Shown here: positions 11,479-23,384 of the stretch, in pieces
Layout: each line of letters begins with the position of its first letter
How positions within the stretch are numbered: the first letter of the stretch is position 1
Source of the DNA: Sipunculus nudus
Taxonomy: Eukaryota; Annelida; Sipuncula; Golfingiida; Sipunculidae
Assembly: GCA_026874595.1 (NCBI GenBank)
Contig: CM049313.1
Coordinates: 28,266,008-28,330,007 of the forward strand
Direction: 5' to 3'
DNA: 64,000 nt
Made by a program: the position numbers and the translations under genes
The notes under the pieces: generated by a model
Told to the model about the DNA's origin: nothing
The model's database searches: none
The model's input: the letters and a program-made list of their open reading frames with translations, nothing else

Positions 11479-13105
11479 CTGCGAAATTGTTCTACGCGAC
11501 GTATTTTCATGTTTTTGTCAATTTAAACATATGACCCCATAGTAACATATTTGAAACTATGGTAACATGATGAATATTATAGTCAATTTTCAATACCTAT
11601 AGAAAAATCTTAATTAACTGCAGGAGTCTATAGTCACATATAGGAAACTTTAGTAACGTGGAGTGGTTTTTTTTTATCAATTTTCAAAGCATATATTAAG
11701 TTTGTAGTTTCCATTAATATTACTATTATTTTATATAACATAATATAGAATATTAATAATAAAATAATCAGATAATTTTTTTGGTTATAAAATATTATAT
11801 AATTCATTTCGAATTCATATTATTGAATATTGGCGGACACAGGTAGTGCCCACATGGGGCCCATTAGGGCATTGTTAAGATTGTCCTGCATTGTTCCACA
11901 TGTGGGCCCATGGCCGGTCCCAAATGGGATGTTCGTGTTCGTTACATAAGATAAACAACAATGATATATTATTAAACTTTTGAGAATTAATTATTTATCT
12001 GCGAAATTGTTCTACACGACGTATTTTCATGTTTTTGTCAATTTAAAAACTTCACAGGGTTTACTTCTGAAATAAGATTAGGTCGAGGGAGAAAGGTGGG
12101 TTAAGTCACAAGGGTCCCTCCAGGATTGTCGATGTAATACCCATATAAACATCACGTTTCTGGATAATAAACATATAAAGTCCGTATTTACCCAGCCAAA
12201 ATATCCTATAGTTTACTATTTACATGTAGAGTAACCTATAGGGGTAACAGAAAAATATAGGAAACTAATTAGTAATATTTGGGGTATTATAGTCAATTTT
12301 CAATGCCTCCAGGAAAATCACAGCTTGGAATAGGACCCCATAGTAACATATAGGAAACTATGGTAACATGATGAATATTTTAGTCAATTTTCAATACCTA
12401 AAGAAAATTCTTAATTAACTGCAGGAGTCTATAATCACATATAAGAATTTTAGTAACGCGGAGTATTTTTGTCAATTTTCAAAGCATAAAGTAAAGCTAT
12501 AGTTCATATTAAAATAACTATTATTTATATAACATAATATAGAACAGTACTAGTGCATGTAGGTAGTGCCCACATGGGGCCCATGAGGACATTGTCCAGT
12601 TTGTCCTGCATTGTTCCCCATGTGGGCCCATGGCGGGCCCCACGTGGCATGTTCGTTTGGTTACATAAAATAAACAACAATAATATATTATTAAATCTTT
12701 GAAAAGTAATTATTAAACTGCGAAATTGTTCTACGTGACGTATTTTCATGTATTTGTCTATTTAAACTCATCGCAGGATTTACTTCTGAAATAAGATTAG
12801 GTCAAGGGAGAAAGGTGGGTTAAGTCACAAGGGTCCCTCCAGGATTGTCGATGTAATACCAATATAAACATCACGTTTCTGGATAATAATCATTTAAAGT
12901 CCGTATTTACCCAGCCAAAATATCCTATAGTTTACTATATACATCTATAGTAACCTATAGGGGTTACAGTAAAATAAAGGAAATTAATTAGTAATATATT
13001 TGAGGTATTATAGTTAATTTTTAATGCCTCTAGGAAAAACACAGCTAGGAGTAAGACTCCATAGTAACATATAGAAAACTATGGTAACATGATGAATATT
13101 ATGAA
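11479..13105. repeat. Tandem array, about 720-bp unit, three copies
   Basis: The landmark CTGCGAAATTGTTCTAC occurs at about 11480, 11998 and 12718, and the palindromic block around CCCACATGGGGCCCAT at about 11851 and 12571. That gives a 720-bp period between the last two copies. The first copy has lost roughly 200 bp (it jumps from the TTTGTCAATTTAAA block straight to ATGACCCCATAGTAACATA). The third copy breaks off at about 13105. Each unit also holds shorter internal repeats about 90 bp apart around TAGTCAATTTTCAAT. No coding sense. Confidence 0.8.
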
Positions 13106-13560
13106 TATAATCAGATAAATAAATATTATAAAATATTAATAAAATAATTTATTTCTTATTTATATTATTGAGTATGCATTCAAATATTTTATTTTTTAAT
13201 ACTATTAATATTATTTTTTCATTATAATTATCATTTGAATTACAATAATTATTTATATTACATTATGATATCTTAATATAATGTCATTAGTATATTATTT
13301 CTGATTTTAGGATCAATTTAATTTTGATAACCAAATATTGCAATAAGAGGCCTAATGATAGTTATAATGAAAATAATATATTCATAGTATTAAAAATTTC
13401 ATATAAATAATAAATAATCAGATAAATAAATATTATAAAATATTAATAAAATAATTTGATTTCTAGTTTATTTATATTTTTATTTTAAATGAATCTTATA
13501 TTTATTTAACTTAATAAGAACAACTTAAATTGAATATCAGGTTTTAATATATCTCATATT
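13106..13560. repeat. Very AT-rich DNA with a direct repeat of about 45 bp
   Basis: ATCAGATAAATAAATATT and the following 25 bases occur at about 13109 and again at about 13416 (offset 307). A looser relative appears near 11766. Nothing coding. Confidence 0.55.
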
Positions 13561-13699
13561 TTCAGGAAACCCTTAACTAATCTTCAAAATGTCAGTTTTA
13601 TATCTTGACCGTTTGTTTATACTGTGCAATTTCAAGCAATTTAAATTGATGAATATAACGTGCACACAGTCTGACGACATATTTGCTTACAACGAAAGA

Positions 13700-14092
13700 A
13701 CTATTTCGTATAGCGTAATCCGCGGTCACTTTGACGTCACGCTGCGTATGGGCCCGCGTAGTGATAACTGATAAGAAGGAGTGCACTATAGTCATGTCGT
13801 CTGCTGGGCGGGACTGTCAGGCGGGGATATTTCGGCATGTGGAACACTAAGATTCGTTTAGAAGTTCATAATTTTATAGTTTCTACGTTCTATAGACTTC
13901 ATATTCACAGAGGATACAATATTACTGGAGTTCGCTTTTTCTACAGTGTTTGATAAACGGTTAAGCGCAGCGAGTTGTGGAATTGTCGTCAGCCAAAACG
14001 GCTATGTCAAGGTCTCAAGGACTCTGGTTTGTATTCCGGGATGTTCGGTGTCCAAAGTCGGAGGGCCTGCAAGACGCAAATAAATTGCTATG
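13700..14092 (+). promoter_or_regulatory. Candidate promoter and first exon
   Basis: A patch of raised GC and CpG stands out in AT-rich surroundings. It has an exact CRE palindrome (TGACGTCA, 13732-13739) and ends in a fair splice donor (TATG|GTGAGC, exon end 14092). A T-rich acceptor (T9 then GCAG) lies at 14327. A small plus-strand frame (13975-14160) crosses the donor and is not convincing. If real, the exon would be a 5' untranslated exon of a plus-strand gene whose remainder I cannot trace. Confidence 0.25.
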
Positions 14093-15559
14093 GTGAGCCA
14101 TGGATTACTGACAAACTATGCCATATGACCATGAATAATCACGTCATGCTCTTTAAATGAATCAATAATGTTACATTTTCACACGGTTTATCTATTACTT
14201 AGTGTTAGTGTTATTGTTAAAGATTGTAAAGATGTAAATTTTAAAATTTAATATTTTTAATACAAATAACAATGTCACTGTAACTGTAAGTATATAGAAG
14301 TATATGTAAATACTTTTTTTTTTGCAGATGTACATATACTATGATATAGGCTGTCATGTTGCCTTTTTTACTCTATATATCATGCCTTATCATGTATTAT
14401 TTACCCATTTTATAAGGTTATTACCTATATTGGGCTGGTTATTATTCAGAATTTTTAGTAACATCATGACCATATTTCAAAAAATTTATCCATTAGGGTT
14501 TCAGTTTCTTTTATTTTTTTTTACCTACAGTAATAGGAAGTTTCATATTAAGTTCCTTATAATAAAAAAATCAATATGCTAATTAAATTATTTTATATTA
14601 TTAATATATTTTGAAAATAGTTTGGTTTAGAGCAGTTCATGCAGAGAATTCTAGTAAATCTGACACCTGATATCATGTCTTTGTATAGTATGCATGTTAT
14701 GGTTTGTGTTTTTTTAGATCCACAGACAACAGGGAAAATTTAGTTCACATCGTTTAATAGTATTAAAATGGATTTTTTTTTATGAATTATATTCAAAGTT
14801 GATAATATTTTTTTTAATGTTAGTTTTTTTAAGTTCTTATTGTAAGTTGAGTATTTAGAAATATTAAAACAAAGTTTTCTGCTTTAGATATATGGAAAAA
14901 CACACATGAAAAAAACCTGGAGAGAACTCAACCCAACTTCCTATTCAAGCCCATACATATTGTCATTTTGGAGAACACTGCAGGGAATGTCCAGGCAAGC
15001 AAAATAACAATGGATCTGGATCCTATGTTCTGAACAATTGATGAGTTCAATATAAAATTTACTCCATGAATGCACTCATTATATGTATTCAAAGGATAGT
15101 AGCACAAGTTGGAATAGGTGAAAGTCACACCAAAAACTCAGATTTTACGGACATATATTTCGAATCTTTTTATGGAAGATTTATTGATACCAGGAATTAT
15201 TCTATCTTTCAAGAATCCCTTTTTTGCGAAAGAAGGATTATTTAAGTGCTGTTAAGTTTTAAAAGGTCAAAGTGGAGCCTAAATTGATGAATGGTGAATT
15301 TCTTGTTAAAAGAAAAAAACAATTTTCAGATGGGATGTGGCACATATATAAAGGACCATAGAAAAGCGTAGAATAATCCCTTGGTAGATATAGTACTTTC
15401 AAGTTTCAGATGTATATTATTCATGTTATTTTGTAATTCTAAATAATGTTTGTAATTAACATTCTGGTGAACCACCAATAAAGTATGAAGTCCTTAATAT
15501 TATGTTCAGAGTGATTTATTTGCTTTGAAAATTTCCCATTCAGTCAAGGGATAATTATA
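14093..15559. other. AT-rich region, no supportable gene
   Basis: A patch at 14913-15026 is open in both directions (plus: FLFKPIHIVILENTAG; minus: SRSIVILLAWTFPAVF), but neither frame has decisive support. The rest is low-complexity T-rich DNA. Confidence 0.35.
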
Positions 15560-15960
15560 TGTTGAGCTCAGCTGACTAAAAGTCATCTGAGCTATAGCCA
15601 TGTCCATTTGCCGTCGTCCGGGCGTCCGTCCGTTTGTAGGGTATTTTTTGTAACCGTTGGACGTATGAATCCGAAATGCGGCATATGGTAAGATGTCCCC
15701 CAAAAAAACCCTACCATACCGAAAATTGGGTCGCTCAACTTCGTTCCTTTTAAATATTTAGGTAAAAATTAAATTTTCCATTTAAAGCCAGTTCTTAACT
15801 TTCAAGATCATCAAAACTTCTGATCTGATATTGATCATATTTGATATAAATATTTCTCTATATATTTGCCAAGTACATACCAGAAATTAGTCAGTATTGT
15901 GTAATTTCTTGAAGTTGTGAGCCCTTTCTTAATTATAAGGCCTTACATATTTAATAAAAA
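15560..15960 (+). repeat. Head of the AGCTCAGCTGACT dispersed family
   Basis: It begins GAGCTCAGCTGACTAAAAGT, followed by CATCTGAGCTATAGCCATG (a palindromic head), then CGTCCGTCCGTTTG, GGACGTATGAATCCGA and TACCATACCGAAA. It continues to ACCAGAAATTAGTCAGTAT. The same order is seen at 50465-50700 and in reverse at about 32552-32300. After about 15910 similarity fades. Confidence 0.65.
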
Positions 15961-17009
15961 GTATCTCGAGCAAAGAAATGAACAGTGATGGGAAGGAGAA
16001 GGAAAAAAATAAAAAAATAAATATAATTCAAACATTAAAGATATAAAAACCGCCATTTTTCCATATAAATTTTGCAAATTATGACATGAATAGATAGGAA
16101 CTATATGTTCCCTTTTACAATGAGTAGTGCAAATAAAGTATTCTCAGTATCTACAGGATATCCTCATTATTTTCTTGATGGGCCAGTGAAAAACTTTTAA
16201 AAAATCAAGATTTTTTTCTTTTTAAACTTTTATCAATTTAAACATTTTTGTAAAACTAATCAGTCCATTAAAACATTTTTGTAAAACCAATCAATCAATC
16301 AATTTTCTTACTTAAACAACTTGAAAATTTATAATAACCGGTAAAGGACACTTGTTGCAAATTAAACTATTAATTTTGAAGTATGTTATATGGTCAGTGG
16401 CAATAAAAAGCTAACAACAAGTAAAGGAAAGTTCAGGCAAATAAAAAAAGCCATGTAATATACAATTCGAATTGCAAACGCACATGTTAGCAATATCAGG
16501 GTTCATCAGAGCCACCCAGTCAGAAATCAAGAAAAATAAGCAAACAGTCTTTTTCTTTAAAATATCACTTAAATCATCTTTAAGATATGATCTATCTGTT
16601 GTCAATCATCGAAAAAAAACCTCAGAAACACATTTAAAAAAAAAACACAATATGTAAAATATGGTAAAACTATACCAATCGGGAATTTAATCATATATTT
16701 CAAATCAATTAAAAGTTTACCCCTTAGAAATGTAAACAAATGCAAAGAAAAATAACAAACTAATATAAACAAATATATCAAACGTAGGTATATACTGATG
16801 AACATCATTTTAGAATGTTTTTTTTTTGCATCAAACGATTCGGAGCCCTTAGAATAGCGGTATAACGCGGCATTGGCCACAAATAACACAGGTGCCTATC
16901 GCAATTTTTAGCATTTTCATTGTGTGTATATTTGATTAAAGAGTTTATTTGCATAAGACGACCTACCGGGCTTCCATGCGATTAGCTGCGATCGCCAAGC
17001 CCTAGAAAG
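15961..17009. other. AT-rich region without gene
   Basis: Short frames on both strands around 16411-16889 are Lys/Phe-rich and follow A/T runs; I see no evidence of coding. Confidence 0.4.
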
Positions 17010-17400
17010 AGATCCAATCAGAGATTCATAGTACACTACGCGCATGCGAGTGTAGTTTCATTCATGTGGTTTCATAGCGGGAAATAGTCCGTGCATGTGC
17101 AACAATTATGCTCACAAATCCGATGCTGCAAGCATAGGTATATGGCGATCGGATATCCAAATTAGCTTATTTCATTCTGAATTTTCAAAATCAAAACCTG
17201 ATAGTCACATGTTCGCAGCCATTTTAACAAAGAGATTTAAATAGGTCGGCTTTTTTCGCCTTCGGCCTTAGGATTGCCTGTAGAGGATTTATCCACGCGA
17301 TGTCAAGAATGTAGCTATAGTCCGTGACCCTCCGTGGAGGTTGATTCCGAAACTGATCTCGGCAGGACCATATAAAAGCCGGACATTTTCGGACACCTCG
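17010..17400 (+). promoter_or_regulatory. Candidate promoter region
   Basis: It has a CCAAT box (17014-17018), an NRF-1-like CGCGCATGCGAG (17039-17050) and a TATA-like TATAAAAG (17371-17378). All lie in a patch with more CpG than its flanks. No downstream exon was identified before the dispersed repeat at 17763. Confidence 0.25.
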
Positions 17401-17762
17401 TGGAGAATATTACAAACCTTGCTGATATTATTTTGAATGTTTTCAAAAAACCATCATTACAAGTAGAATAACTGGCTATTATCAAATAAATTTAATTTGC
17501 ATAAAACGTAATAAATATGGGGGGGGGGGGGGAGCTGCGTTAAAATATACACGATCGGAAATAGCCCTATACCTCCCGTGCTCTAGATCGGACACTGTTT
17601 TGTTCGCCAATCTAGAAGCAAACCGCGCTCAATCAAGCTTAACTAACATGATCGTTCCAACTTGGTTAACGTTGTTCTGCCACGCAGCCGTACGAAGGCT
17701 TTGCAAGAAAGACTTAAGTGTGTAATGGCAAAATAAAGCTAGTCATTAAAATATTTTTTAGA

Positions 17763-18832
17763 GGCTCTTATTGTATCAATTGCATTGTCATGCAGCCCAC
17801 TTTGGTCACTGGAGGGCATTCATTGCATCTGTCTCTGCTTACCTGATTCGTAATGGGTCACTTGGGACATCCCCTGCTGTAACAAGTGTACATTTATTTT
17901 CATATCAACCCCCCCCCCCTCCCCCCGGCACCAAATGTAATGTGAAACCTATCGTTTGAATTCTTCCTTAATTGACACAGAAATTACATTGAAATGTAAA
18001 GCTCACTTGGTTTTTCTAGACATAATGAAATACTCAAAATAAATTAATTCCCATTTCAATAATTTTGGCAAATTAAAATAAAATTAAACCCAACAGGATG
18101 CGTAATATGATAATATATGAGCCAAATTATGGATTAATGAAGGTGCAATTTAAAATTGTAAATTCTGAATCAAGTTAAATTTTCAGATATTTATTGTTTT
18201 GCAAATTTATAAAATATATATATTATTAGTGGTGAAAAGAATTATACATGTGAATGTATAATGTGTTGTTTTTGGACAAAATTTGGGATAATGAAGATGC
18301 TATTAAGAATTGTAAATCAACTTATATATTCAGATATATATATATATATATATTGCAAATGTATAATATTTGTAAACTTGAAAAAAAAATTGATGTGATG
18401 AAAAGAATGAGGATCTTATGCAAATATTTTTTCATTATTTTCCTTCTTAAGCATAAGATAAAATAAAGTGATTGGCTTTGTTTTTCCACCTGTCTGTCTT
18501 TTTTTAAATTTGTTACAATTATGGATAAACATTTCCTCCCGTAAGTACTGTTGCCTTAAATTTCACCTCTCACCAGTAACACCCCTTTCCTCTTGCCACC
18601 TGCTCATTGAGCACCTGCACCTGTGGACTGGCCCATTAGTTTAATAGCAAATAAATAAGGATTTATTAAATGAGAAAAAAAATCAGTGTAATAAAAAAAG
18701 GATATAATTGAAACATATTATGTTCTTGCCTCAGCAGTATGTGACATAAAGGGGCCAGTGCCATCTGTCCATTTTTTTTGTTTTATCAACTCTTTTCCTA
18801 TAAGCATTGTTTAATACTCCCCCCCCCCCTCT

Positions 18833-18882
<50 letters not shown>

Positions 18883-18890
18883 CTCCTCCT
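17763..18890 (+). repeat. AGCTCAGCTGACT family, 3' portion
   Basis: It follows 51005-52295 block by block: TGCATTGTCATGCAGCCCAC, CACTGGAGG..CATTCA, ACCTGATT..TAATGGGTCAC, a C tract (17910-17927) and TTGCCTTAAATTT. It ends with a (CT)n tract in both copies. The head is missing here. The reverse copy at 31600-32552 carries the corresponding G tract. Confidence 0.7.
18832..18890. repeat. (CT)n microsatellite
   Basis: About 23 CT units followed by a TCC-rich run, at the same relative place as the (CT)n in the copy near 52250. Confidence 0.9.
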
Positions 18891-19050
18891 CCCTCTATCC
18901 AAACTTATCTTAAGCACATAATTTTTTCCATGATTGCATTATTAACGATAAGAGGCCAAAATATTAATGTTTTACACAGTGAGTACAATATACATGTATA
19001 CTTATCAGATTTAGTTTATGTTCATTTGAAAATAAAATTTTCAATTTTTA

Positions 19051-20452
19051 GCCAACCTGCGAGCTTATGCGATGATGCGCCGTCGTGCGTAAGTGCGTCT
19101 TGTGTCGTGCGTTGTCTGTACGTTAGCCATAGCTATCTCAAAAATGGCAGGAGCTAGCATCTTTTTTTTTTTTTTTTTGCAAATAATCAGTCATCTGAAA
19201 AACTCTATCGGATTTTGTTTAATTTTTTTTCCAACTGTATTTTCATAGATTTTATAGGGAAAACGCTAAAAGAGATTTAAAAATCTTCTTCTCCGAAACT
19301 GTCCAAGCAAATTATCCAATATTTAACAGAAATTATCCCTGGAACAATCTCTCTCAAGTTTGTTCGAATGGTTCTAGTTCGGAGATTTTTGGCCGAGTTA
19401 CAGGAGGTTAAACTTAGTCATCTGTCCAAAAACGCACACTAAAATGAAAATGATCTCAGTAACTTCTGGAGCTAGCATCACCAAATTGTATGCAAATGTT
19501 TTATCGCGTAAGTCATATCTTAAATTGAGGTATTGGTGGCGCCACTAACATTGACCTTTTTTACAAGCAAAAATGTAATTTTAGACTCTGCTAGCCTATA
19601 CAGTTTTATGATGAAACTGTTAAGCTGATTGGTTTAAACTTTACAAGAATTATTCAATGGTAGGGTTCTGTCAGTTTTTTTAAGAATAGATTGGGTAAAT
19701 GCAGCTTTTGCAAGTGTAGCCAATTGAAAAAGGCTTTCAATGTTTGAAAACAGATTTGACATGCCAAGTTTCAACATGCCAAGTCAGGAGGTCACTCAGT
19801 TCAACCAGGTTAGGTCCAGACATCAACATGGCAACTGACCTGGCCCTGCTTGGTGTCTAGAAAATCTACACCTCTAGACACATCGTCTAGACGTCTAGAC
19901 ACATCGTCTAGACGCAGAATGCCCAGATTAGAACTAGTGGAACTATATCTTTCAACTCTTTGAAAAAAACTTGGTTTGCATTTATAGCAAATCTGTGAGC
20001 TTATGCGATGGTGTGCCGTCGTCCGTCGTGCGTCATAGCTATCTCAAAAAGGGCAGGAGCTAGCATCACCATTTTTTTTTTTTTTTTTTTTTGCAAAAAA
20101 ATTAGTCATCTAAAAAATTCTATCGGGATTTGCTTATTTCTTGGCTAAACATTTAAAAATGTTCTTGTCCGAAACCATGCTGCCAAATTGCGCGTTCATC
20201 CGTCCCAATAATCATATATGCATCCCTGGCAAAAAAAGAAAAGAAAACATATCCGAAATATCCTGACTGATACATCCTAGTTTTATAATGTCTTAGGCCG
20301 AAAAATGCAGGTCCGAAACGTCCATTTTGCTGAAATCATAATGACGAAGGTAGATATGCAGGACATAAGAGGAACAATATTAAATTTAAAAATAAACCTC
20401 CATTCATACTCCCAAACTTTGTACAGGTTCGCATTAGGCCTGTATGCCTTGT
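19051..20452 (+). repeat. Dispersed repeat family R2 (GAGCTTATGCGATGGTG head), copy A, internally duplicated
   Basis: The head GCGAGCTTATGCGATG..GC is followed by CGTCGTGCGT runs, GGCAGGAGCTAGCATC, TCTTCTTCTCCGAAA and GGCCGAGTTACAGGAGG. The tail is ACAGGTTCGCATTAGGCCT. A second head (19984-20110) sits inside, so the copy is composite. The same blocks run through 61276-63103. It is non-coding; the short frames inside are not genes. Confidence 0.7.
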
Positions 20453-20717
20453 TTTGGGAGCATTTTATTTCAGCTAATAAATAAAATGTGTATCACATTA
20501 TTCCTTGTTTTATAATTGACAGGTTCCATGATTATTTTATGCACATATCACTGTCACATAGCTGAAATAAGGATACTTCTAGAATTATTTGATCATGAGA
20601 GACACCTCCACCTTTGATATAGTCCATAAAAGTACACATTATTAGTATGACAAATATATAGTTAATATGTAATTATCACCAATTATGAGCAGGGCTATTT
20701 CCTCTAAGCTTTTGAAA

Positions 20718-20748
<31 letters not shown>

Positions 20749-21159
20749 GTGAGTTGTAGGAAATGGTTTTAAAATCATAATCGGTGATTAAAAAATAAAA
20801 ACGGCTGATGATCGATAATTTAATCGATTATTTTATGTACTTTCTATATTACCGTGTAATCTACTGTATACTAGTACCATAAATATTGACCCTAGTAAAT
20901 AGTCTGACTTGTACATCACTATTCATAATGAAACAATCCATTCACCCGTAGCCAAGTCGAACTTGCCGACGGACGATTGTTGGCTGCCGCAATGTTCTGT
21001 TGTGATGCTGTTCGCTATACATTGTTATTTTGTGTTCGCATATCTCTAACAGGATTCTTTGCATATGCATGCATGATCATATTACCCGATTATGCAAAAT
21101 GCAATCGATTGACCAGTCATCAATCGATTAATCGGAACACCACTGTATTACACAGTGAA
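20453..21159. other. Spacer with a (GT)n/(TA)n microsatellite
   Basis: About nine GT units followed by TA units at 20718-20750. The rest is AT-rich, with ATCGATTAAT-type motifs near 20815-20830 and 21118-21132. No gene. Confidence 0.5.
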
Positions 21160-21440
21160 AACAGAAAAGTGGTAAAACGGTAAGCGTTCCCTGCTGGCAC
21201 CTGGTGACCCGGGTTCAGTCCCGAGTGGCTATGAGAGCGAGTTGTAGTGGTCTGTCCAAGTCCCCTTGTTTCCTCCCCCCTAACAGATTACCGCACGCCA
21301 CCATCCTTGCCATGGAGAATGCCTTGTGTTAGTTTTTGTGACCAGTTGTACCATTCATGTAAGATAAAGTGGCAAGTTTGTACATATTATTCTGGAACGA
21401 ATAAATCATGCTCATGCTTTCAAGAACAAAGAAAAATTGT
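21160..21440 (+). mobile_element. tRNA-derived SINE
   Basis: The head has an RNA polymerase III A box (TGGTAAAACGG, 21170-21180) and a B box (GGTTCAGTCCC, 21212-21222) 31 bp apart, the spacing of a tRNA internal promoter. CCGAGTGGCT follows. The body continues with a C-rich stretch, CACGCCACCATCCTTGCC and TGCCTTGTGTTAG, and seems to end near the AATAAATCATGCTC run. Cloverleaf pairing was not checked. A SINE head is likelier than a functional tRNA because no clean 3' acceptor stem is visible. Confidence 0.65.
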
Positions 21441-21961
21441 CCAAAACACATATTGTATTATCTAGGGCTGGTAAAAATTCACTTATATATGATTTAAAAA
21501 AATCAATTTAAATAATCCTTTATTGATTTAATCCAACTTTATTTATATCAACGCCGTTAACAATTTTTGTAATATAGATCTTTATGATATTACTGTTGAG
21601 GGAAATAAATCATATATAAGAAACTATTTAGAAAGTTTTTGCGATTGAAATGTGTCCATTTGCTAACCTAATTTCAGAATTATCATGTGCTGCAACCCTA
21701 TAATATGCCTGCATACTTACATTAAATGGCCCATTACCAAACTTAATTAAGTTTAATTTTAAAAAAGCCTCACCTTGTAAAATAACTGTATCTACAGCAC
21801 AAGCAAGAAATATGTGTATTTGGGACTATACATATATGAAGACAGGTAAACTCAAACATAAACAATGAAACAGGAGAGAAACACATATTTTTGAACCTGC
21901 AACACCTGGATTATCTCAATTAATAGCACTGTTTTATTTTTATAACGACAGAAGTACTTGT
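21441..21961. other. AT-rich spacer
   Basis: Nothing recognised. Confidence 0.4.
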
Positions 21962-22850
21962 CCCATATACAGACCCTCCCTGGTACCCTTCATGGGCCTA
22001 CATGTGTACTCATGTTGGCCTCACGTCCTAGCCAGCATTGGACCCGGGAGCAAAAAGTCACTGGTGCCCACGGGGTTAGCTCATATGTGGCCCATGGATA
22101 TGTACCAAATGGGTACCTTGTTTGCATGCAGTGATAAACACTTCAAGGACTCTTGTGTCTGCTCCTGTTTAGCCCATTGGTAGCAACTCTTGGGCCCCAT
22201 ATACAGACACCGCCTGTTACCCTCCATGGGCCCACATGTGTACACATGTTTGCCCAACGTCCTAGCCAACATTGGACCCGGGAGCAAAAAGTCACAGGTG
22301 CCCACGGGGTTAGCCCATATGGGGCCCATGGACATGTACCACAAGGGTCCCTTGTTTGCATGTAGTGACAAACCATCCAAGGACCCATGTGTCTTCCCCT
22401 GTTTAGCCCATTGGTAGCCATTCGTGGGCCCCATATACAGACCCCGCCTGGTACCCTCCATGGGCCCACATGTGTACCCATGTTGGCCCCACGTCCTAGC
22501 CAACATTGGACCCGGGAGCAAAAAGTCACGGGTGCCCACGGGGTTAGCCCATATGGGGCCCATGGACATGTACCACAAGGGTCCCTTGTTTGCATGTAGT
22601 GACAAACCCTCCAAGGACCCATGTGTCTGCCCCTGTTTAGCCCATTGGTAGCCATTCGTGGGCCCCATATACAGACCCCGCCTGGTACCCTCCATGGGCC
22701 CACATGTGTACCCATATTGGCCCCACGTCCTAGCCAACATTGGACCCGGGAGCAAAAAGTCACGGGTGCCCACTGGGTTAGCCCATATGGGACCCATGGG
22801 TTTGTACATATTTGTCCCACATGGGTCCCTTGTTTGCATGCTATCTGGGG
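21962..22850. repeat. Tandem array of 234-bp units, about 3.8 copies
   Basis: The landmark CCCATATACAGACC occurs at 21962, 22196, 22430 and 22664, exactly 234 bp apart. Units contain GGACCCGGGAGCAAAAAGTC and several ATGGGCCC / CCCATATGGGGCCCAT blocks. The last three copies are nearly identical and the first is more diverged. Because 234 is divisible by three, a stop-free frame in one unit stays open across the array. This yields long open frames on both strands (minus frames of about 250 codons with a 78-residue repeat; plus frames of 70-100 codons). I regard these as a by-product of the period. Confidence 0.85.
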
Positions 22851-23248
22851 AGGGCTCAGCAAAACCTGATGTGACGTCACTCAGTCCAGTTGACCTGTTG
22901 TTCTGCCTCTCGCCAAGTTTACAAGCCCAAATCAGCCAGGAAATTCTAACCCCACGTTAAAGCGCGTATGTACCATTTTTCCGACATCCCATGTCCCGGG
23001 GAGGTACATATACCCCGCAAGCTTCCTGACTGAGCGATAAAAACCGGGCTTTAGGGGGGGGGGGGGGTGTTCCTGTGAAAGGCAGACACAACTAATACAG
23101 GTCAACCGTAAAAACAGGTTTAATACAATACTTAACACTTATCTAACAGCCACTTTACAGCGGCCCGCCGCGTGTCCCACACGCCAACACCGGCAGTAAA
23201 CGTCCGTCCAGCCCCTCCCGTTGGCTCCAGCTGCTTAGCGGTATATAG
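22851..23248. other. Spacer before module M
   Basis: Relatively GC-rich, with a G tract (23054-23067) and a short inverted block GCGTGTCCCACACGC near 23170. No convincing frame. Confidence 0.4.
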
Positions 23249-23373
23249 TGTAAACTTATGTTACTTTACTAAACTTAAACTTCGTCTTTCTCCCATTCAC
23301 GTTCTCATTCAAGCAAGTTTGTGACACTCTTGGCACACAGCCACAACAGGTGAATTCGGCAACTTAAGTAACC
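23249..23373. repeat. Module M, copy 1
   Basis: From TGTAAACTTATGTTACTT through CACACAGCCACAACAGG to GGCAACTTAAGTAACC, this is almost identical to 48893-49017. The flanks differ on the left. On the right it runs into the 180-bp satellite (23385 on), whereas the other copy runs into module D. Confidence 0.85.
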
Positions 23374-23384
23374 CCAGTCGGGAA

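Noticed and set aside
14913-15128. Possible exon open on both strands
   Set aside because: Neither strand has a clear splice site or recognisable peptide; cannot choose.
22081-22880. Two minus-strand frames of about 250 codons and several plus-strand frames over the 234-bp array
   Set aside because: All are consequences of a tandem period divisible by three; frames are open on both strands at once.
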